NCBI GenBank assembly: GCA_033398695.1
Contig: CM065815.1
Span: forward strand, 103,568,501-103,632,500
Direction: 5' to 3'
DNA length: 64,000 nucleotides
DNA from: Orobanche coerulescens
Taxonomy: Eukaryota; Streptophyta; Magnoliopsida; Lamiales; Orobanchaceae
Shown here: piece by piece, positions 44,642 to 56,342 of the stretch
Position numbering within the stretch: the first letter of the stretch is position 1
Layout: every line of letters begins with the position of its first letter
Program-made: the position numbers and the translations under genes
The notes under the pieces: model-generated
Seen by the model: the letters and a program-made list of their open reading frames with translations, nothing else
Told to the model about the DNA's origin: nothing
Database searches by the model: none

Positions 44642-46835
44642 TGTAATGCCCCAGTCTTTTATATGTATGAATTATTATGACATCAAGTGCGACATTAGAG
44701 TTTTGCACTAACAAATAATAAAATTCTGACTAATGGAGTAAGTTTATAACTATTTACACGTTTTAAATTCAGAAATCAGATGTTCGGTTATCTGCTTGGG
44801 TCTATCTTCCGAATTTGATTTTTATGTTTCGATAGACAGAATCATGATTCCGTCGACTTCTATATACACTACTTTTACGTTATGAGTACGATTTTCAAAA
44901 GTTTACTTTTTGAGTTTTCGGGTATATTTTATGTCGAGTCGTTTTCTCGGATAATTCGTGTTCCGTAAATCGCGAAACTTTTCTCCGACTTTAAGCTGTA
45001 AGTGCGACACGATAATTTAAGTATATGGCATATATTTAATACCCGAGTAATTTTATCTGTGGAGGAGCGAAATGTAAAATATTCTTCGACCGGTTTATGA
45101 CGACGTCTAGGGTTAAACTAGTATATAAAGGGACATCACCTCCCTTTCTTTCTCCTCCTAACTTCATCTTCTTCCCTCTTCTCAGCCCCCCCCCCCACCA
45201 TTGAAGAACACCATTGTTTTTCATTAAAAACTAAAGTTAGAAGCTCACTTTGTGTTTCAAACTTGAATCCAAGTTCATATTCAAGTAAGTTACATCATTC
45301 TCTTCATTTCTACCCAAGTAAAAATAGGTTTTGGACCACTTTAAAATTTGGAAAATATATGAAGAGTTTAGGTTTAATGTTATAATGTTTTGTATGTTGT
45401 TTTTAAGTTGATTTTAAGGTTCTTGAAGTGTTTAGAACAAGTTGTAATCATGTCTTGATTTTCTTCATATTGGCCGAAAATTTTAGGGTTTCATAACCTA
45501 ATCATGTGTTGTTTTTCTTATGATTTTCTTGCACAATATGTTGTTATATGATGATATGATGCTATGATGAATTTATGAGATTTTTATAAAAAGTTTGGTG
45601 TTTTGAAAGTAAGGAAGAATCATGCTTAGTTCTTGATATGTTGTTGTATGTTCAAAAGTGACTTGATAATTATGATGAGGTATGAAAAGAGGACATGATA
45701 TGTTTTTGTCAGATTTTTATAAAATGCTTTTGAAAATTTATTTGAAAACAAGAACATGAAGTTAGATTTATAATGTTGGAAGATGTGTTGGTAATATTTG
45801 ATGTAGTTAAGGAGCATGTTATGTATTGAGGATTTTAAAGTAATGTTTAGGTCATTTGTATGTTAGGATTAAGACTTTGATTATCAACATGAGTGTATAT
45901 TAAGTGTGTTGTTTGATGTTAATGATGTTTGAATGTTAATGTTGGAAAAATAAGAATAAGTAAGTAGTCATTTTGCAAAAGAAAAGATTATGAAATGGAG
46001 TTCGTGATATCGAGAAGCATGATTGTATGTCGACTCATATAAGTGTTACAAGTATGATATGCATGATTAGAGTTCACATGTTTAGATTTTTCGTTGCTAG
46101 AAACGAGCTCTAGCTTTATATGATGTTTTTCCCATTTTCGTCGGAAGTTGGCAGTTTCGTCACACTTCACGGAAACGGCCATAACTTTCTCCACCTTTCA
46201 TATTTTTGAGATTTTAAAATGTATTTGAAACTAGACTTCAGTGGATTTCCAATGGTATAAGATTCACTATCTAGTTCTTACTATGAATTAACAGAATGCT
46301 TATTCTTTCCAGACTTGATGCACATTATTTTATGATTATGATTAAGTGTTTTATGATGGTTTTTTTTAACCAAGGGATGTGTAACGGAATCAAGTATCGG
46401 TTACCATTGTTAGTATCTTTATATGTTATGTGGTCAGTTAGGTTCTATAAGAGAATCATAGCTTTTATTATTAAACTTAAGTCGAATGCAAAACTCTAAA
46501 GTCCAAACATGTAGATCGAGTCCGTTGTCCGTTAGACTTCGTTAAGCTCGATCGACCGCTGAACTTAGTTGTTTCCGATGAAAGGTAGAGCAGCAGACTG
46601 AAGCGTAAGGAAGAGCCGAGAATCATTTTGCTTGTGTTTATTACTTGTCTAGGTGGGCTTTCTATACGAAAATGATTTGAGCTTTGCTCTATCTTGATGA
46701 AATGTTTTACAAGCAAATTATGATTTCTAATGATTATGATGCATAAAAACTTTTATGTGGATTCTTATGAACCTATCACTGTTGGCTTGCCAACCTATGA
46801 AATCACCGGATCCTAAGCTACACAAAGGTTGTTGG
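44642..46835 (+). repeat. 3' LTR of element C, interrupted by array D
   Basis: Starts TGTAATGCCCCAGTC directly after the purine tract and follows the 5' LTR closely for 2.19 kb, with a few small indels (C-run length, an extra ATGATTAA-type stretch near 46333). It stops at CAAAGGTTGTTGG, the counterpart of 28557-28571, where LTR D1 begins with TGTAACACC. The rest of this LTR should lie to the right of the window. Confidence 0.92.
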
Positions 46836-49772
46836 TGTAACACCCCCAGATCGAACCGGGAATATTACACGCTGCAGACCCTCTCCGTGAGGATCCACCA
46901 GGCTAGACATCAAAACAACACATTACATTACATACCGACGAGTCAAAATAACGAACCAATAGACTGATTTGGTCTTTCGACACTGACTTACAAATAGAAA
47001 TACATAAACTCATCCAGACTCATACCCACGCAAGGGTAAAATAATTACCACCACAAACAATAAGACATCGGAAAAGACAATACAATGGACTCCGACTAAC
47101 TGAACCCAAAACTGGCCTTCGTGTGATTAGTATCATTCATCTTTCATCATCCCTCGTTCCGATCCTGTCTTGCTCCCGAAAACCTGCGTGTACCTGGACA
47201 CAATACAGATATCCACCCCCCGATTACTCGGGGGTTAGCAAAACTCCACTGTTTCGCTAGTGCAAGTATAAAGTGCAAATACGGGCCATACACAACACAT
47301 TCCGAGAATACAACGAAAGACTTCCCGAGATATTTTTGGTTAAAAAAAATAGTTCAAGTCTTGAAAGTAGGAACGAAGTAAGAAGCACTTTGAAAACACT
47401 TCCAAATCTCGGGAGTTTTGAAAACATTTGAAATTGAAAAGTTCTTAATTCCTCGAAAGTCATTTAGGGTCACAACCCCAAAGTCTTTTTCCAAAATGCA
47501 AATCCGTTAACAAAACTCGGGTCCCCGACCCAACCAATACGGTCACAAAACACAGGGTCCGCAACCCGATCATCCACTTCAATTCACTTACAAGTGCACA
47601 TTACACATAACACGTTAATCTTATGCTATTCTAGCCAAACACCAAGACCTGATATATAATGTATCTCGACCCCGAGCGCAAAGCATTGTGATACTCCGGA
47701 CATATCACAATTTATCAACAAAACATCAACATCAATATCACAGCAACCACACTTGGTAACCCGTGGCCGTACCCATTAGTATCGGCCCCCAGAGGCCCCG
47801 TCGGACCGTCCCCAGGTGGGAAACCACTTCCGCGGCCGTACCCATTAGTATCGGCCCCCAGAGGTCCCGTCGAACCGTCCCCAAGTGGAAGAACATCAAC
47901 ACACGCACCCAAGTCCACTTCCGTGGCCGTACCCATTAGTATCGGCCCCCAGAGGCCACATGCCATCCCCAGGTGGAAGAGTAACAACTCACAGATTACA
48001 AAACCAAAACTCTCAAAGGTCAAACACACAAAATATATATAGTCTAGGTACCTTGCTAGAATGGCCATATTATCCGACACGTACTCACGACCCAGAACTA
48101 TATCAATTCACAAGGGAGCACAAGATCTCAACAGCACCGAACGACACAACCAATATCACAAAAACCCACATATTCACCCATAACCACGTGACTCCAAGCA
48201 CATAATTTTACAAGAGAATTACACTGTACATTTACCGACGCCATAATCATACATAATGACATCACACGAAAGTAAGGTGATCCTATAATCGTCACTAGCA
48301 CACATATCCAACTAAGCATATTAATTCCCGACACACACGGTTCACCTTTACGAAAACCATGATGGTAAATATACCGATTCTTTTGTAAAATGGTTATAGA
48401 TATTTATTTAGCACATATCGACACTTAGCAACCATTATATCCACAAAACACGTAATGTATGGGCAAGATACTTGCCTCGATAATCGATACCGGGCACTCC
48501 TACAATCACGGCTCAGTCGGGACACCTCGAACACCTACGATTCCCCGGCGAAGGAAAAGAATACACCCACGATCGAGAAGCTTGAAGAAAACGACGAACG
48601 GAAGGGTTCCGACTCGAGTTCTTCACAAGAATTCGACCCTAACAACATATAATCAATAAATCATCGATCATACGAGGAAGAATAATCGTAGAACGCCCGA
48701 AAACCCCTCTATGACATTTTACAGGACACCTTCAAGGCGTCGATCAAGAACTCGACCAAAACAACGAATCGATACGATCCAACCATGGAATAACAAGGGA
48801 AACGATACAATACATCTAAATAATCATCAATCCATCACAATCCTAAGTTAAATCGGATTAAACGGACGAAATCGAACAAAATACCCAAAATCCCCAAAAT
48901 TAGATTTCTAGAAAATCTGACCTGATTCGGTAGATCGGAGGATGTTATAGGATGGATGATTGATGATATGAACTCCAAGAATTCATGGATTGATTGTACA
49001 ACAACATTTTTCCATGATTCTTACACCTCAAGCCGCGGAAGACAAGAAAAACGAGTGAGAAAATGGCTGAGAAATACGGCGAGCCTTAAATAAAGCCGAT
49101 CACGGCCGTTACGACGAATCGCCATGGCTTACGACGAATCGGCCATGGCGAACTCACCACTGAAATGCCGGAAGCATTACGTGCGTTACGCCGGGGCCTT
49201 ACGACGAATCGCCAAGCACTATCAGATGTTACTCGCCAGTAATGGCCCTCAAGATGCCCGGCCATGACTCGACCGGGACCAACTCCAACGGCCCGAACGA
49301 CCCGAAAACCCGAACCTGAGTACGAATCGAATATACGGTTACGAAGTACTCGCAAAGACGAATTCGTGCACTAATAGAACACACGATTCCGACCACCCGA
49401 AGGCTCGGAATTCGACAACGGAAGTAATTACCCAAAACTTTGGGAAATTACGAAAATGGCCCAAAACGTCCGAAAATCACGATACGCGATCGAAACACCA
49501 AACCAAAGCTCGCAACATGAATAATAACATTAAATAAACTTACGAGAAACTCGAAACAACAGTTTCGGACGAGATTCGCAAGAATCGAACTAAAGTGCGG
49601 AAAAGTCGCTAAAAAGCTCGGAACTAAACAAAACGATACCGAAACGAACTCGGATGACAAAAAGTGCAGAATTAATCATTCTCGAAATGACGAAACAGTC
49701 ATGAGCGAGTCGTCAAAACGGACTCCGGCCGAAAAAGAAATTTACCGAAAATCGAAAATTGCGGATATTACA
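46836..49772 (-). repeat. LTR D1
   Basis: 2937 bp. It contains three direct units (about 47764-47970) with CCGTACCCATTAGTATCGG in each. On the minus strand the TATA-like TATTTAA lies at 49092-49086. Upstream of it the sequence differs from D2 and D3: TTACGACGAATC occurs three times (49109, 49129, 49199) where the others have TTACGTACGTAAC. Elsewhere D1 agrees with D2 almost base for base. Open frames such as 48080-47715 (121 codons) recur in all copies but show no domain; they are by-products of the repeat. Confidence 0.9.
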
Positions 49773-50361
49773 TTCTACCCTCCTTAAAAGAAGTTTCGTC
49801 CCGAAACTTAAAACAAGTAGGGAGAAGCAATATCCCGCCAGGAAAACTTAACGAGATACGTAAGGAAATGCGTAACTTATGCCCATCGGCGAAACGTTAC
49901 AAGCAACGCAAAGGAATATACGGCGTGAAAACACGCTCCACGACGACCAACACAACGTCGCCGTTAGGGATATAACAAAACCAACAAGTGACAAGCGTCA
50001 TCAAATGGATAATACAATTAAGTCAATTATCCGAACAATCACAAAACACAACGGACGAAAATCAATACGATTGACCGACCCAGCGGTACATCAATCAAAA
50101 CGCGAGCCAATCGCTGAACAAATACAGAATTCCACCGCCCAAGGGTTGGAAGATCGAAAACGAGACTAATTTTACGAACTTGGAAAGGTTACAACGATAT
50201 ATAGATCAATTTGGGACAATATCAGAACTCGCTCGAATGAAAAAGGTGAGAAACAACACCAGGTCAGAAGCATCAACGAACACAGTCGAGTCGATACGGT
50301 TGGACGAAACAGAAGAGAAAGAAAGAAAAATGTGGGTATTGTCCCACAAATGTAACATAAA
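49773..50361 (-). other. Internal segment 1 of array D
   Basis: 589 bp between LTRs D1 and D2. The left end (plus strand TTCTACCCTCCTTAAAAG) is the polypurine tract on the minus strand, next to AAGTTTCGGGACGAAACTT, a sequence found at the end of pol in many plant Gypsy elements. The right end, where a primer site should be, reads TTTATGTTACATTTGTGGG on the minus strand and does not match the initiator Met-tRNA site. A 96-codon plus-strand frame (49879-50169) is identical in both internal segments but has no recognisable domain and lies antisense to the element. Confidence 0.8.
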
Positions 50362-53318
50362 TGTAACACCCCCAGATCGAACCGGGAATATTACACACCG
50401 CAGACCCTCTCCGTGAGGATCCACCAGGCTAGACATCAAAACAACACATTACATTACATACCGACGAGTCAAAATAACGAACCAATAGACCGATTTGGTC
50501 TTTCGACACTGACTTACAAATAGAAATACATAAACTCATCCAGACTCATACCCACGCAAGGGTAAAATAATTACCACCACAAACAATAAGACAGCGGAAA
50601 AGACAATACAATGGACTCCGACTAACTGAACCCAAAACTGGCCTTCGTGTGATTAGTGTCATTCGTCTTTCATCATCCCTCGTTCCGATCTGTCTTGCAC
50701 CAAAACCTGCGTGTACCGGACACAATCTGAGATATCCACCCCCGATTACTCGGGGGTTAGCAAAACTCCTTTGTTTCGCTAGTGCAAGTATAAAGTGCAA
50801 ATACGGGCCATACACAACACATTCCGAGAATACAACGAAAGACTTCCCGAGATATTTTTGGTTAAAAAAAATAGTTCAAGTCTTGAAAGTAGGAACGAAG
50901 TATGAAGCACTTTGAAAACACTACCAAATCTCGGGAGTTTTGAAAACATTTGAAATTGAAAAGTTCTTAATTCCTCGAAAGTCATTTAGGGTCACAACCC
51001 CAAAGTCTTTTTCCAAAATGCAAATCCGTTAACAAAACTCGGGGTCCCCGACCCAACCAATACGGTCACAAAACACAGGGTCCGCAACCCGATCATCCAC
51101 TTCAATTCACTTACAAGTGCACATTACACATAACACGTTAATCTTATGCCATTCTAGCCAAACACCAAGACCTGATATATAATGTATCTTGACCCCGAGC
51201 GCAAAGCATTGTGATACTCCGGACATCTCACAATTTATCAACAAAACATCAACATCAATATCACAGCAACCACACTTGGTAACCCGTGGCCGTACCCATT
51301 AGTATCGGCCCCCAGAGGCCCCGTCGGACCGTCCCCAGGTGGGAAACCACTTCCGCGGCCGTACCCATTAGTATCGGCCCCCAGAGGTCCCATCGAACCG
51401 TCCCCAGGTGGAAGAACATCAATACACGCACCCAAGTCCACTTCTGTGGCCGTACCCATTAGTATCGGCCCCCAGAGGCCACATGCCATCCCCAGGTGGA
51501 AGAGTAACAACTCACAGATTACAAAACCAAAACTCTCAAAGGTCAAACACACAAAATATATATAGTCGAGGTACCTTGCTAGAATGGCCATATTATCCGA
51601 CACGTACTCACGACCCAGAACTATATCAATTCACAAGGGAGCACAAGATCTCAACAGCACCGAACGACACAACCAATATCACAAAAACCCACATATTCAC
51701 CCATAACCACGTGACTCCAAGCACATAATTTTACAAGAGAATTACACTGTACATTTACCGACGCCATAATCATACATAATGACATCACACGAAAGTAAGG
51801 TGATCCTATACTCGTCACTAGCACACATATCCAACTAAGCATATTAATTCCCGACACACACGGTTCACCTTTACGAAAACCATGATGGTAAATATACCGA
51901 TTCTTTTGTAAAATGGTTATAGATATTTATTTAGCACATATCGACACTTAGCAACCATTATATCCACAAAACACGTAATGTATGGGCAAGATACTTGCCT
52001 CGATAATCGATACCGGGCACTCCTACAATCACGGCTCAGTCGGGACACCTCGAACACCTACGATTCCCCGGCGAAGGAAAAGAATACACCCACGATCGAG
52101 AAGCTTGAAGAAAACGACGAACGGAAGGGTTCCGACTCGAGTTCTTCACAAGAATTCGACCCTAACAACATATAATCAATAAATCATCGATCATACGAGG
52201 AAGAATAATCGTAGAACGCCCGAAAACCCCTCTATGACATTTTACAGGACACCTTCAAGGCGTCGATCAAGAACTCGACCAAAACAACGAATCGATACGA
52301 TCCAACCATGGAATAACAAGGGAAACGATACAATACATCTAAATAATCATCAATCCATCACAATCCTAAGTTAAATCGGATTAAACGGACGAAATAGAAC
52401 AAAATACCCAAAATCCCCAAAATTAGATTTCTAGAAAATCTGACCTGATTCGGTAGATCGGAGGATGTTATAGGATGGATGATTGATGATATGAACTCCA
52501 AGAATTCATGGATTGATTGTACAACAACATTTTTCCATGATTCTTACACCTCAAGCCGCGGAAGACAAGAAAAACGAGTGAGAAAATGGCTGAGAAATAC
52601 GCTGGCAGGCCTTAAATAGGCCGACTGCCGGTCGGGTTACGTACGTAACCGGCCATGGCTTACGTACGTAACCGGCCATGGCCGAACTCACTGCCTGGAA
52701 ATGCCGGAAGCATTACGTACGTTACCGGCCAGGGCCTTACGTACGTAACTGCCAAGCACTACCTGTATGTTACTCGGCCAGGGCTGGCCTGGCCCCAGCA
52801 TGCCCGGCCATGACTCGACCGGGACCAACTCCAACGGCCCGAACGACCCGAAAACCCGAACCTGAGTACGAATCGAATATACGGTTACGAAGTACTCGCA
52901 AAGACGAATTCGTGCACTAATAGAACACACGATTCCGACCACCCGAAGGCTCGGAATTCGACAACGGAAGTAATTACCCAAAACTTTGGGAAATTACGAA
53001 AATGGCCCAAAACGTCCGAAAATCACGATACGCGATCGAAACACCAAACCAAAGCTCGCAACATGAATAATAACATTAAATAAACTTACGAGAAACTCGA
53101 AACAACAGTTTCGGACGAGATTCGCAAGAATCGAACTAAAGTGCGGAAAAGTCGCTAAAAAGCTCGGAACTAAACAAAACGATACCGAAACGAACTCGGA
53201 TGACAAAAAGTGCAGAATTAATCATTCTCGAAATGACGAAACAGTCATGAGCGAGTCGTGAAAACGGACTCCGGCCGAAAAAGAAATTTACCGAAAATCG
53301 AAAATTGCGGATATTACA
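50362..53318 (-). repeat. LTR D2
   Basis: 2957 bp, nearly identical to D1 and D3. TATA-like TATTTAA is on the minus strand at 52618-52612. A palindrome array lies directly upstream (52635-52760). The three-unit repeat is at about 51292-51500. Small differences from D1 and D3 cluster near 50690-50745 and in the palindrome block. Confidence 0.9.
52612..52760 (-). promoter_or_regulatory. TATA box and palindrome array in LTR D2
   Basis: Upstream of TATTTAA on the minus strand are GGTTACGTACGTAACC (52635-52650, perfect 16-bp palindrome), TTACGTACGTAA (52660-52671), ATTACGTACGTTA (about 52712) and TTACGTACGTAA (52737-52748). GGCCATGGC-type palindromes alternate with them. D3 has the same array at about 56182-56300. 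D1 has lost the palindromic symmetry at the corresponding sites. Confidence 0.6.
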
Positions 53319-53907
53319 TTCTACCCTCCTTAAAAGAAGTTTCGTCCCGAAACTTAAAACAAGTAGGGAGAAGCAATATCCCGCCAGGAAAACTTAACGA
53401 GATACGTAAGGAAACGCGTAACTTATGCCCATCGGCGAAACGTTACAAGCAACGCAAAGGAATATACGGCGTGAAAACACGCTCCACGACGACCAACACA
53501 ACGTCGCCGTTAGGGATATAACAAAACCAACAAGTGACAAGCGTCATCAAATGGATAATACAATTAAGTCAATTATCCGAACAATCACAAAACACAACGG
53601 ACGAAAATCAATACGATTGACCGACCCAGCGGTACATCAATCAAAACGCGAGCCAATCGCTGAACAAATACAGAATTCCACCGCCCAAGGGTTGGAAGAT
53701 CGAAAACGAGACTAATTTTACGAACTTGGAAAGGTTACAACGATATATAGATCAATTTGGGACAATATCAGAACTCGCTCGAATGAAAAAGGTGAGAAAC
53801 AACACCAGGTCAGAAGCATCAACGAACACAGTCGAGTCGATACGGTTGGACGAAACAGAAGAGAAAGAAAGAAAAATGTGGGTATTGTCCCACAAATGTA
53901 ACATAAA
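53319..53907 (-). other. Internal segment 2 of array D
   Basis: 589 bp, the same length as segment 1 and almost identical. It again lacks gag, pol and an initiator-Met primer site, and again carries the purine tract at its left end. The identical length supports a tandem origin by recombination rather than two separate insertions. Confidence 0.8.
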
Positions 53908-56342
53908 TGTAACACCCCCAGATCGAACCGGGAATATTACACACCGCAGACCCTCTCCGTGAGGATCCACCAGGCTAGACATCAAAACAACACATTACAT
54001 TACATACCGACGAGTCAAAATAACGAACCAATAGACCGATTTGGTCTTTCGACACTGACTTACAAATAGAAATACATAAACTCATCCAGACTCATACCCA
54101 CGCAAGGGTAAAATAATTACCACCACAAACAATAAGACAGCGGAAAAGACAATACAATGGACTCCGACTAACTGAACCCAAAACTGGCCTTCGTGTGATT
54201 AGTGTCATTCGTCTTTCATCATCCCTCGTTCCGATCCTGTCTTGCACCCGAAAACCTGCGTGTACCTTGACACAATACAGATATCCACCCCCCGATTACT
54301 CGGGGGTTAACAAAACTCCACTGTTTCGCTAGTGCAAGTATAAAGTGCAAATACGGGCCATACACAACACATTCCGAGAATACAACGAAAGACTTCCCGA
54401 GATATTTTTGGTTAAAAAAAATAGTTCAAGTCTTGAAAGTAGGAACGAAGTATGAAGCACTTTGAAAACACTACCAAATCTCGGGAGTTTTGAAAACATT
54501 TGAAATTGAAAAGTTCTTAATTCCTCGAAAGTCATTTAGGGTCACAACCCCAAAGTCTTTTTCCAAAATGCAAATCCGTTAAAAAAACTCGGGGTCCCCG
54601 ACCCAACCAATACGGTCACAAAACACAGGGTCCGCAACCCGATCATCCACTTCAATTCACTTACAAGTGCACATTACACATAACACGTTAATCTTATGCC
54701 ATTCTAGCCAAACACCAAGACCTGATATATAATGTATCTTGACCCCGAGCGCAAAGCATTGTGATACTCCGGACATCTCACAATTTATCAACAAAACATC
54801 AACATCAATATCACAAAGAACCACACTTGGTAACCCGTGGCCGTACCCATTAGTATCGGCCCCGAGGCCCCGTCGGACCGTCCCGGTGGGAAACCACTTC
54901 CGCGGCCGTACCCATTAGTATCGGCCCCCAGAGGTCCCATCGAACCGTCCCCAGGTGGAAGAACATCAATACACGCACCCAAGTCCACTTCTGTGGCCGT
55001 ACCCATTAGTATCGGCCCCCAGAGGCCACATGCCATCCCCAGGTGGAAGAGTAACAACTCACAGATTACAAAACCAAAACTCTCAAAGGTCAAACACACA
55101 AAATATATATAGTCGAGGTACCTTGCTAGAATGGCCATATTATCCGACACGTACTCACGACCCGAACTATATCAATTCACAAGGGAGCACAAGATCTCAA
55201 CAGCACCGAACGACACAACCAATATCACAAAAACCCACATATTCACCCATAACCACGTGACTCCAAGCACATAATTTTACAAGAGAATTACACTGTACAT
55301 TTACCGACGCCATAATCATACATAATGACATCACACGAAAGTAAGGTGATCCTATACTCGTCACTAGCACACATATCCAACTAAGCATATTAATTCCCGA
55401 CACACACGGTTCACCTTTACGAAAACCATGATGGTAAATATACCGATTCTTTTGTAAAATGGTTATAGATATTTATTTAGCACATATCGACACTTAGCAA
55501 CCATTATATCCACAAAACACGTAATGTATGGGCAAGATACTTGCCTCGATAATCGATACCGGGCACTCCTACAATCACGGCTCAGTCGGGACACCTCGAA
55601 CACCTACGATTCCCCGGCGAAGGAAAAGAATACACCCACGATCGAGAAGCTTGAAGAAAACGATTTAACGGAAGGGTTCCGACTCGAGTTCTTCACAAGA
55701 ATTCGACCCTAACAACATATAATCAATAAATCATCGATCATACGAGGAAGAATAATCGTAGAACGCCCGAAAACCCCTCTATGACATTTTACAGGACACC
55801 TTCAAGGCGTCGATCAAGAACTCGACCAAAACAACAAATCGATACGATCCAACCATGGAATAACAAGGGAAACGATACAATACATCTAAATAATCATCAA
55901 TCCATCACAATCCTAAGTTAAATCGGATTAAACGGACGAAATCGAACAAAATACCCAAAATCCCCAAAATTAGATTTCTAGAAAATCTGACCTGATTCGG
56001 TAGATCGAAGGATGTTATAGGATGGATGATTGATGATATGAACTCCAAGACTTCATGGATTGATTGTCCAACAACATTTTTCCATGATTCTTACACCTCA
56101 AGCCGCGGAAGACAAGAAAAACGAGTGAGAAAATGGCTGAGAAATACGCTGCCAGGCCTTAAATAGGCCGACTGCCGGCCGGGTTACGTACGTAACCGGC
56201 CATGGATTACGTACGTAACCAGCCATGGCCGAACTCACTGCCTGGAAATGCCGGAAGCGTTACGTACGTTACCGGCCAGGGCCTTACGTACGTAACTACC
56301 GAGCACTACCGTACGTTACTCGGCCAGGGCTGGCCTGGCCCC
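53908..56342 (-). repeat. LTR D3, truncated by Copia A2
   Basis: Same start and landmarks as D1 and D2. It keeps the palindrome array (GGTTACGTACGTAACC at 56182-56197) and the TATA-like box (56165-56159). It is interrupted at GGCCTGGCCCC, which corresponds to about 52797 in D2, where A2 begins. A small deletion in the three-unit repeat (about 54860-54890) distinguishes it. Confidence 0.9.

Larger units (their letters stand above)
26378..46835 (+). mobile_element. Gypsy chromovirus-like element C, with nested E, broken by D
   Basis: The 5' LTR is in two pieces (26378-29121 and 38055-38193) because element E sits in it. A primer site lies at 38197, genes at 38912-44631, a purine tract AGGGGTAGGA, and a 3' LTR from 44642 that is cut at 46835 by array D. 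LTR start (TGTAATGCCCC) and layout agree between both LTRs. The order gag, protease, RT, RNase H, integrase, chromodomain-like tail is that of Tekay/Del-type chromoviruses. The right end is outside the window, so its target duplication (left side CGACC) cannot be checked. Confidence 0.9.
46836..56342 (-). mobile_element. Tandem array D: three Gypsy-type LTRs and two short internal segments
   Basis: The order is LTR (46836-49772), internal (49773-50361), LTR (50362-53318), internal (53319-53907) and LTR (53908-56342, cut by A2), with a repeat period of about 3.53 kb. Each LTR starts TGTAACACCCCCAGATCG and ends GCGGATATTACA. On the minus strand the internal segment next to each 3' LTR ends in a polypurine tract (AAGGAGGGTAGAA), so the element is transcribed leftwards. 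The internal segments carry no gag or pol, so this is a non-autonomous family with large LTRs. The array form is what unequal LTR recombination between copies produces. It lies in the 3' LTR of C (left flank GTTGG). Confidence 0.9.

Noticed and set aside
49879..50169. 96-codon frame in the D internal segment, conserved in both copies
   Set aside because: It is antisense to the element, conserved only through tandem duplication, has no recognisable motif, and its start lies in the pol-end/purine-tract neighbourhood.
47715..55403. Open frames of 60-121 codons repeated in all three D units (for example 48080-47715, 51603-51238, 55150-54788)
   Set aside because: They recur only because the LTR is duplicated. 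They lie in LTR sequence with internal tandem repeats, lack known domains, and both strands are equally open.
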